Source of the DNA: Laccaria trichodermophora
Lineage: Eukaryota > Basidiomycota > Agaricomycetes > Agaricales > Hydnangiaceae
Assembly: GCA_018417955.1 (NCBI GenBank)
Contig: JACTVC010000029.1
Coordinates: 558,001 to 622,000 of the forward strand
DNA length: 64,000 nucleotides
Direction of reading: 5' to 3'
In this document: one piece after another, positions 11,057 to 23,200 of the stretch
Layout of the letters: every line of letters begins with the position of its first letter
Numbering within the stretch: position 1 is the first letter of the stretch
Translations under genes and position numbers: made by a program
Notes under the pieces: model-generated
Told to the model about the DNA's origin: nothing
What the model saw: the letters and a program-made list of their open reading frames with translations, nothing else
The model's database searches: none

Positions 11057-12651
11057 CTGTAACACGAAAAGTTGGTGATGGAATTTTTGGCTGCTGAAGC
11101 CAGGGAAGGTATTTATGACGCATTATCGCCTTCTTCGAGCTTTCTCAATGTATCACGGCAAATGCCAATTTGCAGGTCATCTTCTTATCGCCGGTTAGCG
11201 CCATTTACTTTTGATGCGTGTCGACGTGAACCTGAAGGTTATTAGGTTAGATTGGTAAATTGCGTCATAGAGGTTCATTGTCCTGAAATGGGAATCGCGG
11301 GAAAGGCTGCCGTCAGCCAAGGTAGTTCGAGATCTAAAGATTCACCGCACCTAGAACACGTAGCCATATTTTCTGTATGGGGGATTTTTGTAACGCGATT
11401 GACCCGTCATGCCAGTCTTAACGCTAGAAATCCGTGTCTGACACAATACAAACCCCCAAGGAATTATGGCTATCACAATTATTCCCGAGAACTGAGATGA
11501 GCACAGCCAAAATGACCCGCTCATGATCACTTTTGACGATGTTCTGACTTCGAAGGAATTGACGGACGTCTCGCTGTCGTTTGTGACAAGAAGGTACTGT
11601 ACGATAACATATATTATTGTATTGAACACACTAAACCTACTATGCCCTACCAGACCCTATGAGTTGTCGGTCACTGATCGTCACGGACATTTTCGTGACA
11701 ACTTGAAAACGGGATTCTTTCAGTCTTTCATTTTTTTTTTACGGAAAAAAGAAAAAAAAATCGGAATGAATCAGAGTCAGGAGGTCACATAGCAATTATT
11801 GTGGCAAAAAAGTTTGGTGAAAGGTGCACGATCAAATTGTGCCAACTCATGCGCCGAGGTGCTGCTCGAGCTTAGTATTACTCGAAATTGATAAGGACCT
11901 TGACGTGAGAAAAACATAATATAACATGAGTGGCATGCGGAATGTTGGATTTTATGAAGCAAAACATAATGTATGATGGCATGTGGAATGATACTAAAAT
12001 TCAGGCTATGACGAATGGGGGGTTCCCGTACTGGTCTAATTGTGGAGAATTCTCTTTCTCAAATAAAGTGATGGAGGCCAAACGGTTCGATATGCCAGTT
12101 GAGCTACGGCTGTTTGCCAACGATCGCGTTGAATTCGGGTGCGAGAATTTCGTCAGTTCCCCAAGCGATTTCTCGTGTTCTTTGAAAGCTGCGCGCGTTA
12201 CGTTTCGGGAACCCCCTTTAAGCTTATCATAACACCGACACGAGTTTCTCAAGTCCAAAAGATTTCTAGAACCCTGGCTCTGAGAACTCGAGAACTTGAT
12301 GACGCGTTTTAGAAAGACACTACGACCTGTTCTGGCTAGATCTCACAAAGAATCTTCGTAGAGCAATGCCCTGCGGTGCTCCACACAAGGTGAAGGGTTA
12401 TTTTGTTGCCCGTTCGGGGGCGCAAAGACGTTATGGCGGCGCTTTACTAATTGATATCGGCGATGCAAAGTTCGGCAAATTTATCCTGTCATACTGGCAT
12501 AATTCGCCATATCGAACCTGGTGCAGCGAAATGGGAATATCTGTGACCGGCGGGAATACACCTTGTTTATCCGAAGCAGCACCTCTGAACTCTCAGTCAA
12601 AAATCGCCCAAAGCTCAACCGAAATTCACCTTGTTCGTAGAGTCGCAAACC
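11057..12651. promoter_or_regulatory. Divergent upstream region, aminotransferase/NRPS-PKS
   Basis: About 1.6 kb between two divergent starts. It must hold both promoters. A T-rich/A-rich tract occurs at 11728-11760. Open frames here (for example 11930-12232 and 12366-12740) show no recognisable domain and I do not call them genes. No clear repeated operator was seen. Confidence 0.5.
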
Positions 12652-15600
12652 ATGTCGACTATTATGCCTTTCCTCACTGGACCCGAGCTACCAACTCTTC
12701 AGCTTCTGTATTCTCCTTCCGACGGACAACTACCCTTTGATGTAGTCGCCGTTTATCCTATGACGCGAGCACAAGAAGGCCTCTGGCTTGCGTACAGTCT
12801 TGCTCCTCATCACACCCTTTACAACCTTACCATGAAGTTCGCCTTCACAAAAGAAAGCAAGGTCGAGTTCGATTATTCTCTGGACGCCCTTCATGGCGGT
12901 GAGTACTGGGGGTGGCCATCGTGCAAAATCTTAAAGAGGTCTTAGCCATCAACACCCTCACTTACCGTCACTCCATCTTGCGCTCAACCTTCCACAACGC
13001 GAACAAGTATCAGTCCAAACCGTTCATCGCCGAGTGGGATGCTAGCGCCACGCCTACTCTCCAAATTATTACGAAGTCCAATAGCACTCGCGCAGACGCC
13101 AAAGTCAACGCACTCTTACGAACGGCGGTCGACCTATCGTCTACCTTCGCCGTTCGCTGGTTGATCGTTATCAGTGCCGGAGGAACGGAACTATTCCTCG
13201 TTTCCCATCATATCGCGCTCGACGGTGGAAGCATGAGCCACCTCTCGAAGGAATTGCTGTATTTATTGAACGTAAAGAAAGATTTGCAGCCAGCCCTTGG
13301 CAATCCGGAATCGTTTTCAAGAGCGCACATGCTCGAAGTACGTTCAACTCGCAGTGTCATGAGCGTTCGATTTTGATTAGTATATAGGGCGCTTTCAGGA
13401 ACTCACCTGGATTCGATGCTGCCCAAGCATTCTGGGTGCGCCAGTCAACCAATGTGCGCCCTATCAAATGGAAAGGGACCTCAGCCGTCCAAGAGCTCCC
13501 TGAAGCCAAGAACTATCGCGAGATAGAGAACTGGTTTAGTTTCTCGAATGCAGTGAGTAAAATGACAGTCAATATGCAATCTCGCTGATCCCAGGTCACA
13601 TAGGAACTTCGTACCTGGGGTAATCGCTATCGTGCCTCTTGGTTCCGTGTTGCTGTTGCCCTGGTTGGAATTCTTGTTCGTTCAATGGCTGAGCCAGATG
13701 GTGGTGCAGATCACGCTGTCACGGTGGCGTTCGGAGGGCGGCCGGCAGGGATGGAGGATACCGTGGGACAATTTGCTAATGCCGTTCCAATCCGAATCGC
13801 TCTTTCTGAAGTTCTTGCGTCCAAACAACCATCTTTTGAAGCGTTGGTTAATCTAGTTTCCAAGGAAGTCTCGACCGCGAAGAAACATGATAGGCTTTCT
13901 TATCTCGACATATCCAATGCGCATCGCAAGTTAGGTCTCCAGGTGTCACCAGCGCAGGCGGCGATTACTATTTCACCAAAGCTTTCGCGTAAAGAATGCG
14001 CCTTGTACCCGGTCGAGGGGCCTTACGACATCTTTTTTTGCTTTCTGGAGGGTGATGATGGAGCATCGTTGGGCGTGAGTTTGTTCCAAGGTGTTAAGGT
14101 TATTTGACTTACATTCGCTTCCAGGTCATCTACGACCCAACAGTCTTTTCTAAGTCGGATATCTTGTTTTTAAAGGAAACCTTCTCGTCCTTGCACGCGT
14201 CGACAATGGCGGAAACGTCTCTCGACCTTTTGACTCTCCCTGCTCTTCAAGACCATGTTCCGCGACTTCTTCCCGAAATCGATCTCAAGAGCATCGAGGT
14301 AATCAGTGCAGCGCGATTCCACGTTTGGTTCGAAAATCAGGCAGCTCAAGCTCCTGATCTTGTTGCCCTGTACTCAGGGGAGCAGGACCATTCTGTGACA
14401 TACCAGGAGTTAAATGAAAACGCTAATCGCAAAGCGCACTGTCAGTACCAATATCCTATCTCCTTTCCAGACTCATCATAGTTCATTAGATCTTAGGAAA
14501 ATTGGGATCAAGAGGGAGGAAATTGTCCTTCTTCATCTTACGCGTGGATTTGAGATGATGGAATGGATTATCGCCGTTTTGAAGTCCGGCGCTGCATTCG
14601 CCGTTGCGGATCAGAAACATCCTGTGGAGCGAACGCTCTCCGTTATATCTATTGCCAAACCGGCGCTGGTTGTAGATGACGGGAATGGGAACGATTTAAG
14701 GTCGGAACCGTTCCAGCTCAACGAAAAGATTTTAGCTAGCCAGAACCTCGCTTTCGCTGAAATGCCCATATCCAACCCAGAAGACACCACAAAGAACGAA
14801 GATTTGGCTTACGTCGTGTTCACTTCTGGAAGTACCGGTGAGAATTTTAGACGTCGTACCTTATATCACAATTATTGGGGTTTTAGGTCAACCAAAGGGA
14901 GTTGAAATAGAACACCGAAACCTGTCCCACTTCATCGCCAACGCCTATTCCTCTCGCTACGTTTCCATCGCTCCTGGTTCTCGTGTTCTTCAATTTGCTA
15001 CCTTTGCGTTTGATGCAGCCGTCTTGGAATGGTCGCAATGCCTCGCTCTCGGCGGAACACTCTGTTTTGCTGAGATGCCCCAAGCGCTTATCGGCGACTA
15101 TCTGGCGGATGTGATTGACGCCAACGACATATCAGTTGTCCATCTTACTCCCAGCGTTCTTGCCACGCTTCCCACGTCACGTGGCCTTCCCTCATTACGG
15201 CAGATATCTGTTGGCGGTGAGATGGTTCCTGAGAACCTCATCAAGGCTTGGAGGACGAGACTGCAGGTTCAGAACGCGTATGGACCTACGGAATGGTAAG
15301 CAGCCTATCGGAACTCTGCAATTTGGTCTGACATTCAGTATAGTACCGTTGTTATGTCTCACCACCCTCAACCTCGGTTGGCTACAGAGAAACAGCCTCT
15401 CGCTAGTATCATAGGCACTCCACATCGTCACATGAAGTTTGTCGTTTCGAACGATTCGTTTACTCAAATGCTCCCCGTCAACCAAATTGGCGAAGTTTGT
15501 ATCGGAGGACCTCAGGTCGGCAGAGGGTAAATCCAAACATTTTAGTTCCCTCCACAATCTCATAATATTCTTCATCTCCAGTTACAGGGGCCGAGACGAC

Positions 15601-18600
15601 CTCACCGCTAGTCGCTTTGCCATTCACCCCCAGTCCGGGGAACGGCTCTACCGGACGGGCGATCGGGGCAAACTGCTACCCGACGGCAGCGTGCTTCTAG
15701 TTGGGCGTATTGACAGGGAAGTTAAAGTCCGAGGTAAGCTCAAAATCGAATATCGTCGTATCAGAAACTCACTAGGTTGAATTACGACTTTTTGTCATTT
15801 TAGGGTACCGGTGAGTGTCATAATTTCTTTTTCATCCTCTCGTACCGACCCCCTTTTGAAGAATTGAACTCGACGACGTTGAGCGCACCATCTGTGATCT
15901 CATACCGGAAGTTATGGCTGTTTCCGTCCAACCCGATGAATCTGGGTCGTCACTTTGCGCTTTCATTGCTCCTAAGCATATCGACGGCGATTCAGTGAAG
16001 AAGTCACTGTCCAAGCGCGTCCCGAGCTACATGGTCCCAAGTTCGATCTATTGCTTAGATCGCCTTCCATTGAATACCAACGACAAAGTCGACCATAAAA
16101 CTATCTGCGCCACGATGAGCGATCTGATCTCGCAGGCCCATTCTTCCACTGCTAGACAACGCCCGTTTTACTTGGAAACCCCGCCTGATTCGGAGTCGTC
16201 CGATTCAGACTCTTCAGAACCTGAATCTCCCTCCACGATACGGACGATTACGAATATATGGAAAGCTATTTTGGCCCTGTTAGCACCGCCGTCTCTGAGC
16301 GACAATTTTTTCGATATTGGCGGTAACAGGTTTGTTCCCTCGAGCGGCTCATTCTATCATTTGCTGACCGATACTTGGTCGTAGCATGCTAGTTTCTGCC
16401 CTTGCCAGTCAACTCAAAGCCGCTTTTCCTTCTGCGAAGCTTAGAATCACTGACTTTTTTTCGCACGTCACTATCTTGGCCCAGGCTGGGCTTGTCTCCG
16501 ACAAAAGGGGTTCGGTGTCGAATAGCCCTCGGAGCCAAAGTTCGAGTCCTGCCCTGCCGCCAACACCTCAGCCTGGCACTAGTGACGAAGACGTGCAAAG
16601 CGCGATTTTGACTATGTGGAAAGCTGTCCTCGCCGCTCAAGATCTAAATCCTTCATCCAATTTCTTCGACGCCGGTGGCCATAGGCAAGTGATTGGTGCC
16701 TCGAGTCGATGTATAATTAATGGAATCTCGTTTAGCCTCGCTGTTACACTACTCCTCGAAAGGATCAGGGCCAAGTGGCCTTGGGCAGACATTCAAATCA
16801 TTGACTTATTCCAGCATGCCACGGTGAAAAGCCAGGCTGCACTAGTCGCGAGGTATTTACCCACCAAAATCTATCATTCTCCGAAAAGCGCTCCGGAAAA
16901 GCCTCTGTCACCATCTCAACTTTCACCCATGACGCCGTCTTCTCGTAGTTCGGAAATAGCAGTTGTTGGAATGGCTGGGCGCTTCCCTGGCGCCTCGAAT
17001 CCGGACGAATTGTTTCGCATCTTCCTTGAGAAGAGGGAGGCATTGACTACATTCCCCGAGCGCGATCCAGAGTCATTACCTTTCAAAGATGCGATCTACA
17101 TTCCAAAGCGTGGCGCTATACCAGGGGTAGAAAACTTTGACCCTGCTGAATGGGGTCTAAAGGGAGACGAAGCGAGGTGCGTTCTCAATCACCATGACGC
17201 GTATGTAAGCTAACTTCTGTCTTTAAGGGACATGGATCCTCAGCAACGTTTGTTCTTGGGGGTTGCACGTGAGGCTTTCCAAGACGCTGGCCATAAGCTC
17301 TCCGCCGATGGATATAACAACGTTGGTCTTTACGTTGGTACAGCTCACAACACGTGGGAGCTTGGTAAGTTCATAACTTCATTGTTTTTCGCCATCCGAC
17401 CTAAGTTTATAGTGAATGAGCCCATTCACGGAAGTGACTTCTACAAAACGCACCATTCCGTGCTCACACCGTGTATTTCTGCGCGGACCGCGTATCATTT
17501 GAACTTGCACGGCCCGAATGTTACATTGAGCACCGCCTGCTCCAGCGGTCTGGTTGCTATGTCCATTGCCATGGACCACCTGCGGTCTGGAAAATGTGAT
17601 ATGTCAGTTGTGGGCGGTATCTCGGTCGCCTTTCCTCAGTAAGTAACACATCCCTCATGGTGTCTAAATCCACCGACAATGTTTCCCGCAAATTAGGGAG
17701 GGGTACGTCACAGCCAAGAATCAGCTCTTCTCTCCATCAGGCCATTGCAGGCCGTTCGACCACCGAGCGGATGGTACTCTTCCGGGAGATGCCGTTTGCG
17801 CGCTGATATTGCGCAGATTGGACGATGCCATTCGTGATGGCGACAAGATATACTCCGTCATCTCAGGAGTCGCAATTGGATCGGACGGAGCCACCGAGAA
17901 GGCTGGTTGTACAGTTCCAGGCCCTCGAGGGCAAGCGAATGTTATCACGCGCGCTTGGAAGGATTCTGGGCTCTCGCCCTCTAAGCTCGTGTACGCTGAG
18001 TGAGTCGAACGCCAACTGCCTCATCTCGTAGAATTGAACACCATTCTGTATAGGTTGCATGGGAGCGGGACGCCCATTGGAGATGCACTTGAATTAGAAG
18101 CGATGCACATCGCTAGGACGGAATTGAAAACAGAACAAGTCCCGATCATTGTGGGGTCCAATAAAGGAAATCTAGGGAATTGTGAAGTTCGTCAATTCAC
18201 TTCGTTTCATTTTCCGTGCCCTAACTTCCGAACCTGTTTAGGCTGCTGGAGGGCTAGTATCTGTGATCAAGATGTGCAAGTCGATGCAACACGGAGTTAT
18301 ACCTCCAATGCCATCATTTGAACGTAAAAACCCAATGATCAATCCCGCCCTTCCGTTCACGATTGCGTCAACTGGAGTTCCCCTCAAGAAAAATGCAGTG
18401 GTTTCCGTCTCAAGCACGGGGCTGGGAGGCGTTAACGCACATTGCATCTTGCGATATCCCCCTGCGTCCTCTCAGCGCCCCTCCGGCCTCATTCTTGATG
18501 GGCCTTCTACCCCGGAATCCACTGAAGTCCTCCCATCGCCTCTAAAGACAAGCTCCCTTTCTCCCGTTGCTGCTCCGAATCAGGAAAAGATTGGACAGAT

Positions 18601-19729
18601 TGCATCATGTGTGTCCCAGATCCTAGGTGTAGATGTTGACGAAAGGATGGATTTGCGTGCGGCCGGTCTGGATAGTCAAGGACAGGTAGCGCTCATGCGT
18701 AAAGTCGGACAGGCTTTCCCCAATTGCACGCTACCGTAAGTCTTGCCTCAGGACTGAATCTTCTCGACTGATGTATAATTTGCTTGCAGAATTAGCGCCT
18801 TTTTCGGCCCCCTGTGCACACCCACCACACTATCCACTTCCCTCCAACAACGCGTGACCGGAGATGAAGAATCCTTGCCTCCTTATCTCACCGTGCTCCA
18901 ATCTGGGGACCCGTCGCTTGTATACGCGCTCATCGCGCCTGGGGGAGGGAGCTGTGCGTCTTACGTCGACCTGGCCCAACATCTCTCCGCCTCAGCTACC
19001 ATCGTGGCGCTTGAACACCCGACATTCGCTTTGCAAAGCTCCCAGCAAGAAAGCGAACTTAGGATGAAGAGTTATTCTGTTGTTAACCTGGGTGATTTGT
19101 ACGCCCGGGACCTACAACACACGTTCGTTGGAATGAAGGAGTGCGTGGTTATTGGAGCTTCGTTTGGTGGGGTTGTCTGTGTTGAGACATCTCGATGCCT
19201 CGTTCGAGATGGGATCGCTGTCAAATCACTCAACCTGCTCGACTCGCCGTGGCCTGCACCGTCCGAGAGCCTGGAGGGCGCGTTGACGTTGAGAGCTCTG
19301 GTTGCTAATCTCTTTGGCAATTCCGTGGGGAATGCGCTGTCTTTCTCAGATTCCGATCTTGTATCCACGAACGCAGAGCCGAATGACATCTCAAACTCGC
19401 TCATATCTAGCATCTCTGCTGCCCTTTCTGACGCGAGCCCGTTGGATAGAGAAGCGGTGGAGAAGTACAATTGGAAGTTGTTGGTGCCCGTTTACGTGGA
19501 GAACGTCTACGCTCTAAGGGAGTTCAGTTTCCCTGCCGATATTGGTCTTGATGTTCCGGCTGTATACATTAGGGCGATCTCGAGTGAGGTTAGCTCTGGG
19601 TTAGACCATTGGAAGATTGCGCTACCACAACTTTTGGTTCATGAGGTCGACGCTGATCACGCGTCGTTTTATTCTGGGAGATATGCAGAGACGGTTGCGA
19701 GGATGATTTTGGACAATGTTGTACGATAA
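12652..19729 (+). CDS. NRPS-PKS hybrid synthase, TAS1-like (C-A-T-T-KS-ACP-TE)
   Basis: Multidomain synthase of roughly 2,000-2,150 residues with about 18 short introns, start ATG 12652, stop 19727-19729. Domains in order (bp): condensation domain with intact HHIALDG (about 12730-14300); adenylation with FTSGSTG, AYGPTE, YRTGD, RGYRIE and the Lys of NDKVD (about 14330-16090); two carrier domains with GGNS (about 16220-16500) and GGHS (about 16590-16860); ketosynthase with VVGMAGRFPGA, MDPQQR, active-site TACSS, HGSGTPIGD and GNLGNCEAAGG (about 16950-18460); ACP with GLDSQ (about 18570-18830); thioesterase with GASFGG and a late His in DADHASF (about 18900-19720). There is no AT, KR, DH or ER. 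The second KS His is replaced by Asn (18178-18180), as recalled for TAS1 of Magnaporthe, where the KS forms the tetramic acid ring. Likely product: an acyl-aminoacyl tetramic acid or relative (inference). By eye the adenylation pocket starts D-A-L-H; the substrate is not predictable. Confidence 0.9.
15804..15810 (+). other. Seven-nucleotide micro-exon
   Basis: GGTACCG lies between an intron ending in CATTTTAG and one beginning GTGAGT. Joined to its neighbours it restores the invariant adenylation motif R-G-Y-R-I-E; without it the Gly-Tyr-Arg of motif A8 is lost and the frame breaks. It is part of the NRPS-PKS gene. Confidence 0.75.
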
Positions 19730-20263
19730 CTCCTCCTGTACATTACTTGCAAAAAGGACTTTCTTCGTCGATAATATGTATACGATGTCACCCAGTTTGT
19801 CGCAGCCTGTCTATGTTCCATCGAGCCAAGATGCGTTAAGTACCCACCACCAGCACCCGACCGATGCCCACTGAAACAGATCATTGGACAGCGGGGACGG
19901 AAAACCCTCCGAGGGTGGTAGAGCCACTGCAGTAAGTGTCCACTGCTACTCAGTGTTAGTATGTCTTGACCATCACCTGGAATGAAACCCGGAGCTCGTT
20001 ACAGTGCCTTCCATCGTCACCTTTCGACCCTCTTTTCGTAACGTGCAAATATAGTGTACATAGTCACAATGCCAGGTTAAGTGGTACAGTCTTGACCTTC
20101 ACGATCCTGAGAGCTGTCGACAAAACGAATCCTGAGTTTTAAATCGAATATTCTTCAATAACTGAAATGGGCTCGCGGTACTTTCCAACCGACTGAAACT
20201 CGTGATCGAGGCTGCGCGATAAGACTGTTAAAACTCCTTTTAAGAAATAGTACGTTTGATTAA
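19730..20263. other. Convergent 3' intergenic region
   Basis: About 530 bp between the tail-to-tail NRPS-PKS and hydantoinase genes. No open frame of note. It presumably holds both polyadenylation regions. Confidence 0.5.
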
Positions 20264-23200
20264 TCACCCAAACGCAAAGGGACCGCCGGCATTCAGGCCT
20301 GCTTCACTAAGCCAAAGGGGATGGCAGCACAACGCAATTACTGCAATAAACAGTTAATAGGAGCATGTAATGAATTCTTATATCTCACCTGTGACACGCA
20401 AGCCGTATGTATCTACGAAATGAAATGAAATCAAAAAAATATGGATGAGTGACGGCGGAAGCTTACACTCTGACGTTCCTAGATGGGATCCACTTTGGGA
20501 ATCCAAGATAGTTATCAGATCAGGAACGCTTGCTGCTACCTGAAATCGAAATAATTTACTAAGGCTTCGAATAGGAAGGCATTGACCACGTACATGTCGC
20601 AATCCACTCTCATCCTCCAAATATGCGCACAAATTCTCGTTTTGAAAAGGAATTACCATCGTTGTACCGAACGTGAGAGCCTGAGCATTGGTTGCCACTT
20701 CTCCAGATATTTGATGATCTTCCATTTCATCGTCGAGGAGTTGGGCGATTCGGACTTGTCCCCAGGTAAATCCCACACGTACTTCCTAAACCAACAATGA
20801 GCTGTCGAAAGGGTTGAGGAAAAGGTACAGACCCGGACCACGTCGACGATTTTTCCAACGAATAAACGGACTCCGTTTTGTAGCTTCAAAATTGCCTCCG
20901 CAACGCCGTTCACGTTACTTTTGCTTAGGTTGACAAGTGTCAAATAAAGTACAAGTGAAACTCGTACCTGGTCTGCCTGCAAATAGAGATCGCTCTCCCT
21001 ATCCTCCACGCCAGACTGTGGCTTCTTGTTACTCCAAAGTCTCTCGCGTCATGGAGCTGAAACGGGGGAAAGCACAACGCCGCCGCCGATCCCATCTCAG
21101 TCGCGACCACACGCATGATAGCCTCAACACAATATTCGTTTTTGGCCTTGGCCAGTATCTAGCCTGAGCGTGAGAAACGGGGGAAACGGGGGCAAGATTG
21201 ACATACGACGACGTTGTCATCTCCATCGTGAAGCGAACAAGGCACAAGGCTGTATAAGCAATGAATGATTTGTTCAATTGTATAATGGAAATGACATACG
21301 CGCCCGGTCGGTTATAAACGGCTGAACGGTGGAAGTCATTCAGAAGAGGGAGGCGATGGTGGGAAACGTAGGACGTACCAGGGAGGATTTGGTTGAGTTT
21401 CGGATACGCTACATAATATTGAAACTGAACACATAGGCGAGAAAAGGAAATTCCCACCTCTCCCCATCAAATCACCGTCAAGAGCAGGAATGTTGTAGTA
21501 ACTAGGTGTCGTGAGAACGAAAAAAGGCAAAGATCAAGGAGAGACGAACTGTGACATGGCAAGAGACTGCATTCCATTCCCCCCACCAATCTCATCGCTT
21601 CATATTCTATGTGTTCAACGCAGGACAGAGGCTGAAATGTCACGTACCAAAGCGTCGCAGCGAACCCTGCTATGCCGAAATATCTCGCAAGCTCGGTAGA
21701 GGCAAGTTGCAAATGAGATGTGCCCCTCAGCCGCTCGGACATCACGGAAGGAGACCCCATGAATACTTTATGTGAGATCAGTTGAAATTGCACAAGAGTA
21801 GAAACAGGCTCACCGCCGCGAACGGTTACACCATCGTCAGGAAGAGTTGTGTGGTCAACAATTCTAATACGTCCGCCATCTCGGAGTAGCTGGCGGCACG
21901 TTAGAAAAATGGAGTAAGGAGAGCCGCCTCCGCCCTAAGGAAACGATGTCATGAACAAGAGGGAAATGCATAATTTGGTGCGTACCGTCCCAAGTACTCC
22001 ACACCCCTCCATAATGAATACTACGTCGTGGTCAGCTCTATATTTCAGTGATATCTGTAGCCTTACAAAGGTCGGTCTCCGTTAAAATCCACTCGTTACC
22101 AACGATCGTGGGTCTGTACGTTGAATAGTCGGGAGTTTCAAGCGTTTGCTTCGGTGGTGAATAGAGAGGGACTGTTGACGGCTCCTCTTCGGTTGCGAAT
22201 ATATCCTCAGCATCCAAGGTCACGTCGTCAACACTCGACACATCTTGACTCCATCCGAACTCTCCAATGGCACGTACAATGATCCTCGTTGCTTGATTGG
22301 TGACGTACTACATAGTTTAACTCAGCAATAGTCCAGATACAGAACAGAAGACATAGAATACCTGTATAGGAAGGACATTAACTTCAACGAGTCTCGTGGT
22401 GCTAGGATCAGCGCCAGCTTTCACAGCGTTGAAAATGGCTTGGGACTTGAGGTGTTCAAGAGTTTCGGGAAGGCTCTTTCCCTCAAGAATTTCAATAACG
22501 TCCACTTCGCCAGCGACGCTGGCAATCGCCGCCCCGACTGCGTTGGCGACCTCCGAGAAAGGCGGGATTCTGAGAACATGGGACCCAGCGTCAATAACAT
22601 GGTAATAAGCATAATCATAAATGACACGTACATAATATCCCTGACCCCTCTGAGCTTTAAAGGTGCGATAATCAATCCGCCCCCGACGAGCAGAACGTCG
22701 GATTCATCTGGGCTAGTTTTCATGCGGTCTATAGCATTCTAACGCCCTATAAATTGACGATTGAATTAAAGTAAAGGGAAAACATACCTCCAGAAGGCGC
22801 CTGATTGCATTCTGGGACTTCTGTACCACGTCTTCGCTAATATCGGAGACTGTCGCAGCATCATCAATGTTTGAGGCGCCAGCTCGAACCGTGATATCTG
22901 TGGCTGTTAATACATCCCCTCCAAATACTTTGGAATCCCGGATGAGCTGTCCTTGTTATTCAGTTGGATGCTGAAATATTGTAAATCAGAAATGTACATG
23001 GTGCCCCACTGAGTCTGGACCAATTGTAACATGTTCTTTGTTGTCCAGTCTGACTCGCGACCCTCCTCCGAGTCCTACAGAGAGCACGTCCGGCATCGAA
23101 AAACTGAAATTTATTGGTCAAACGTGTGAGAATATATAGAGGCGATACTTACTTTGTTCGAACGCCAGCAACTGATGGGGCTTGGGATGAATGTCTATTT

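Noticed and set aside
16681..16740. Second carrier domain judged inactive because GGH is followed by Arg
   Set aside because: A GC-AG intron with donor GCAAGT restores Ser and the correct downstream frame.
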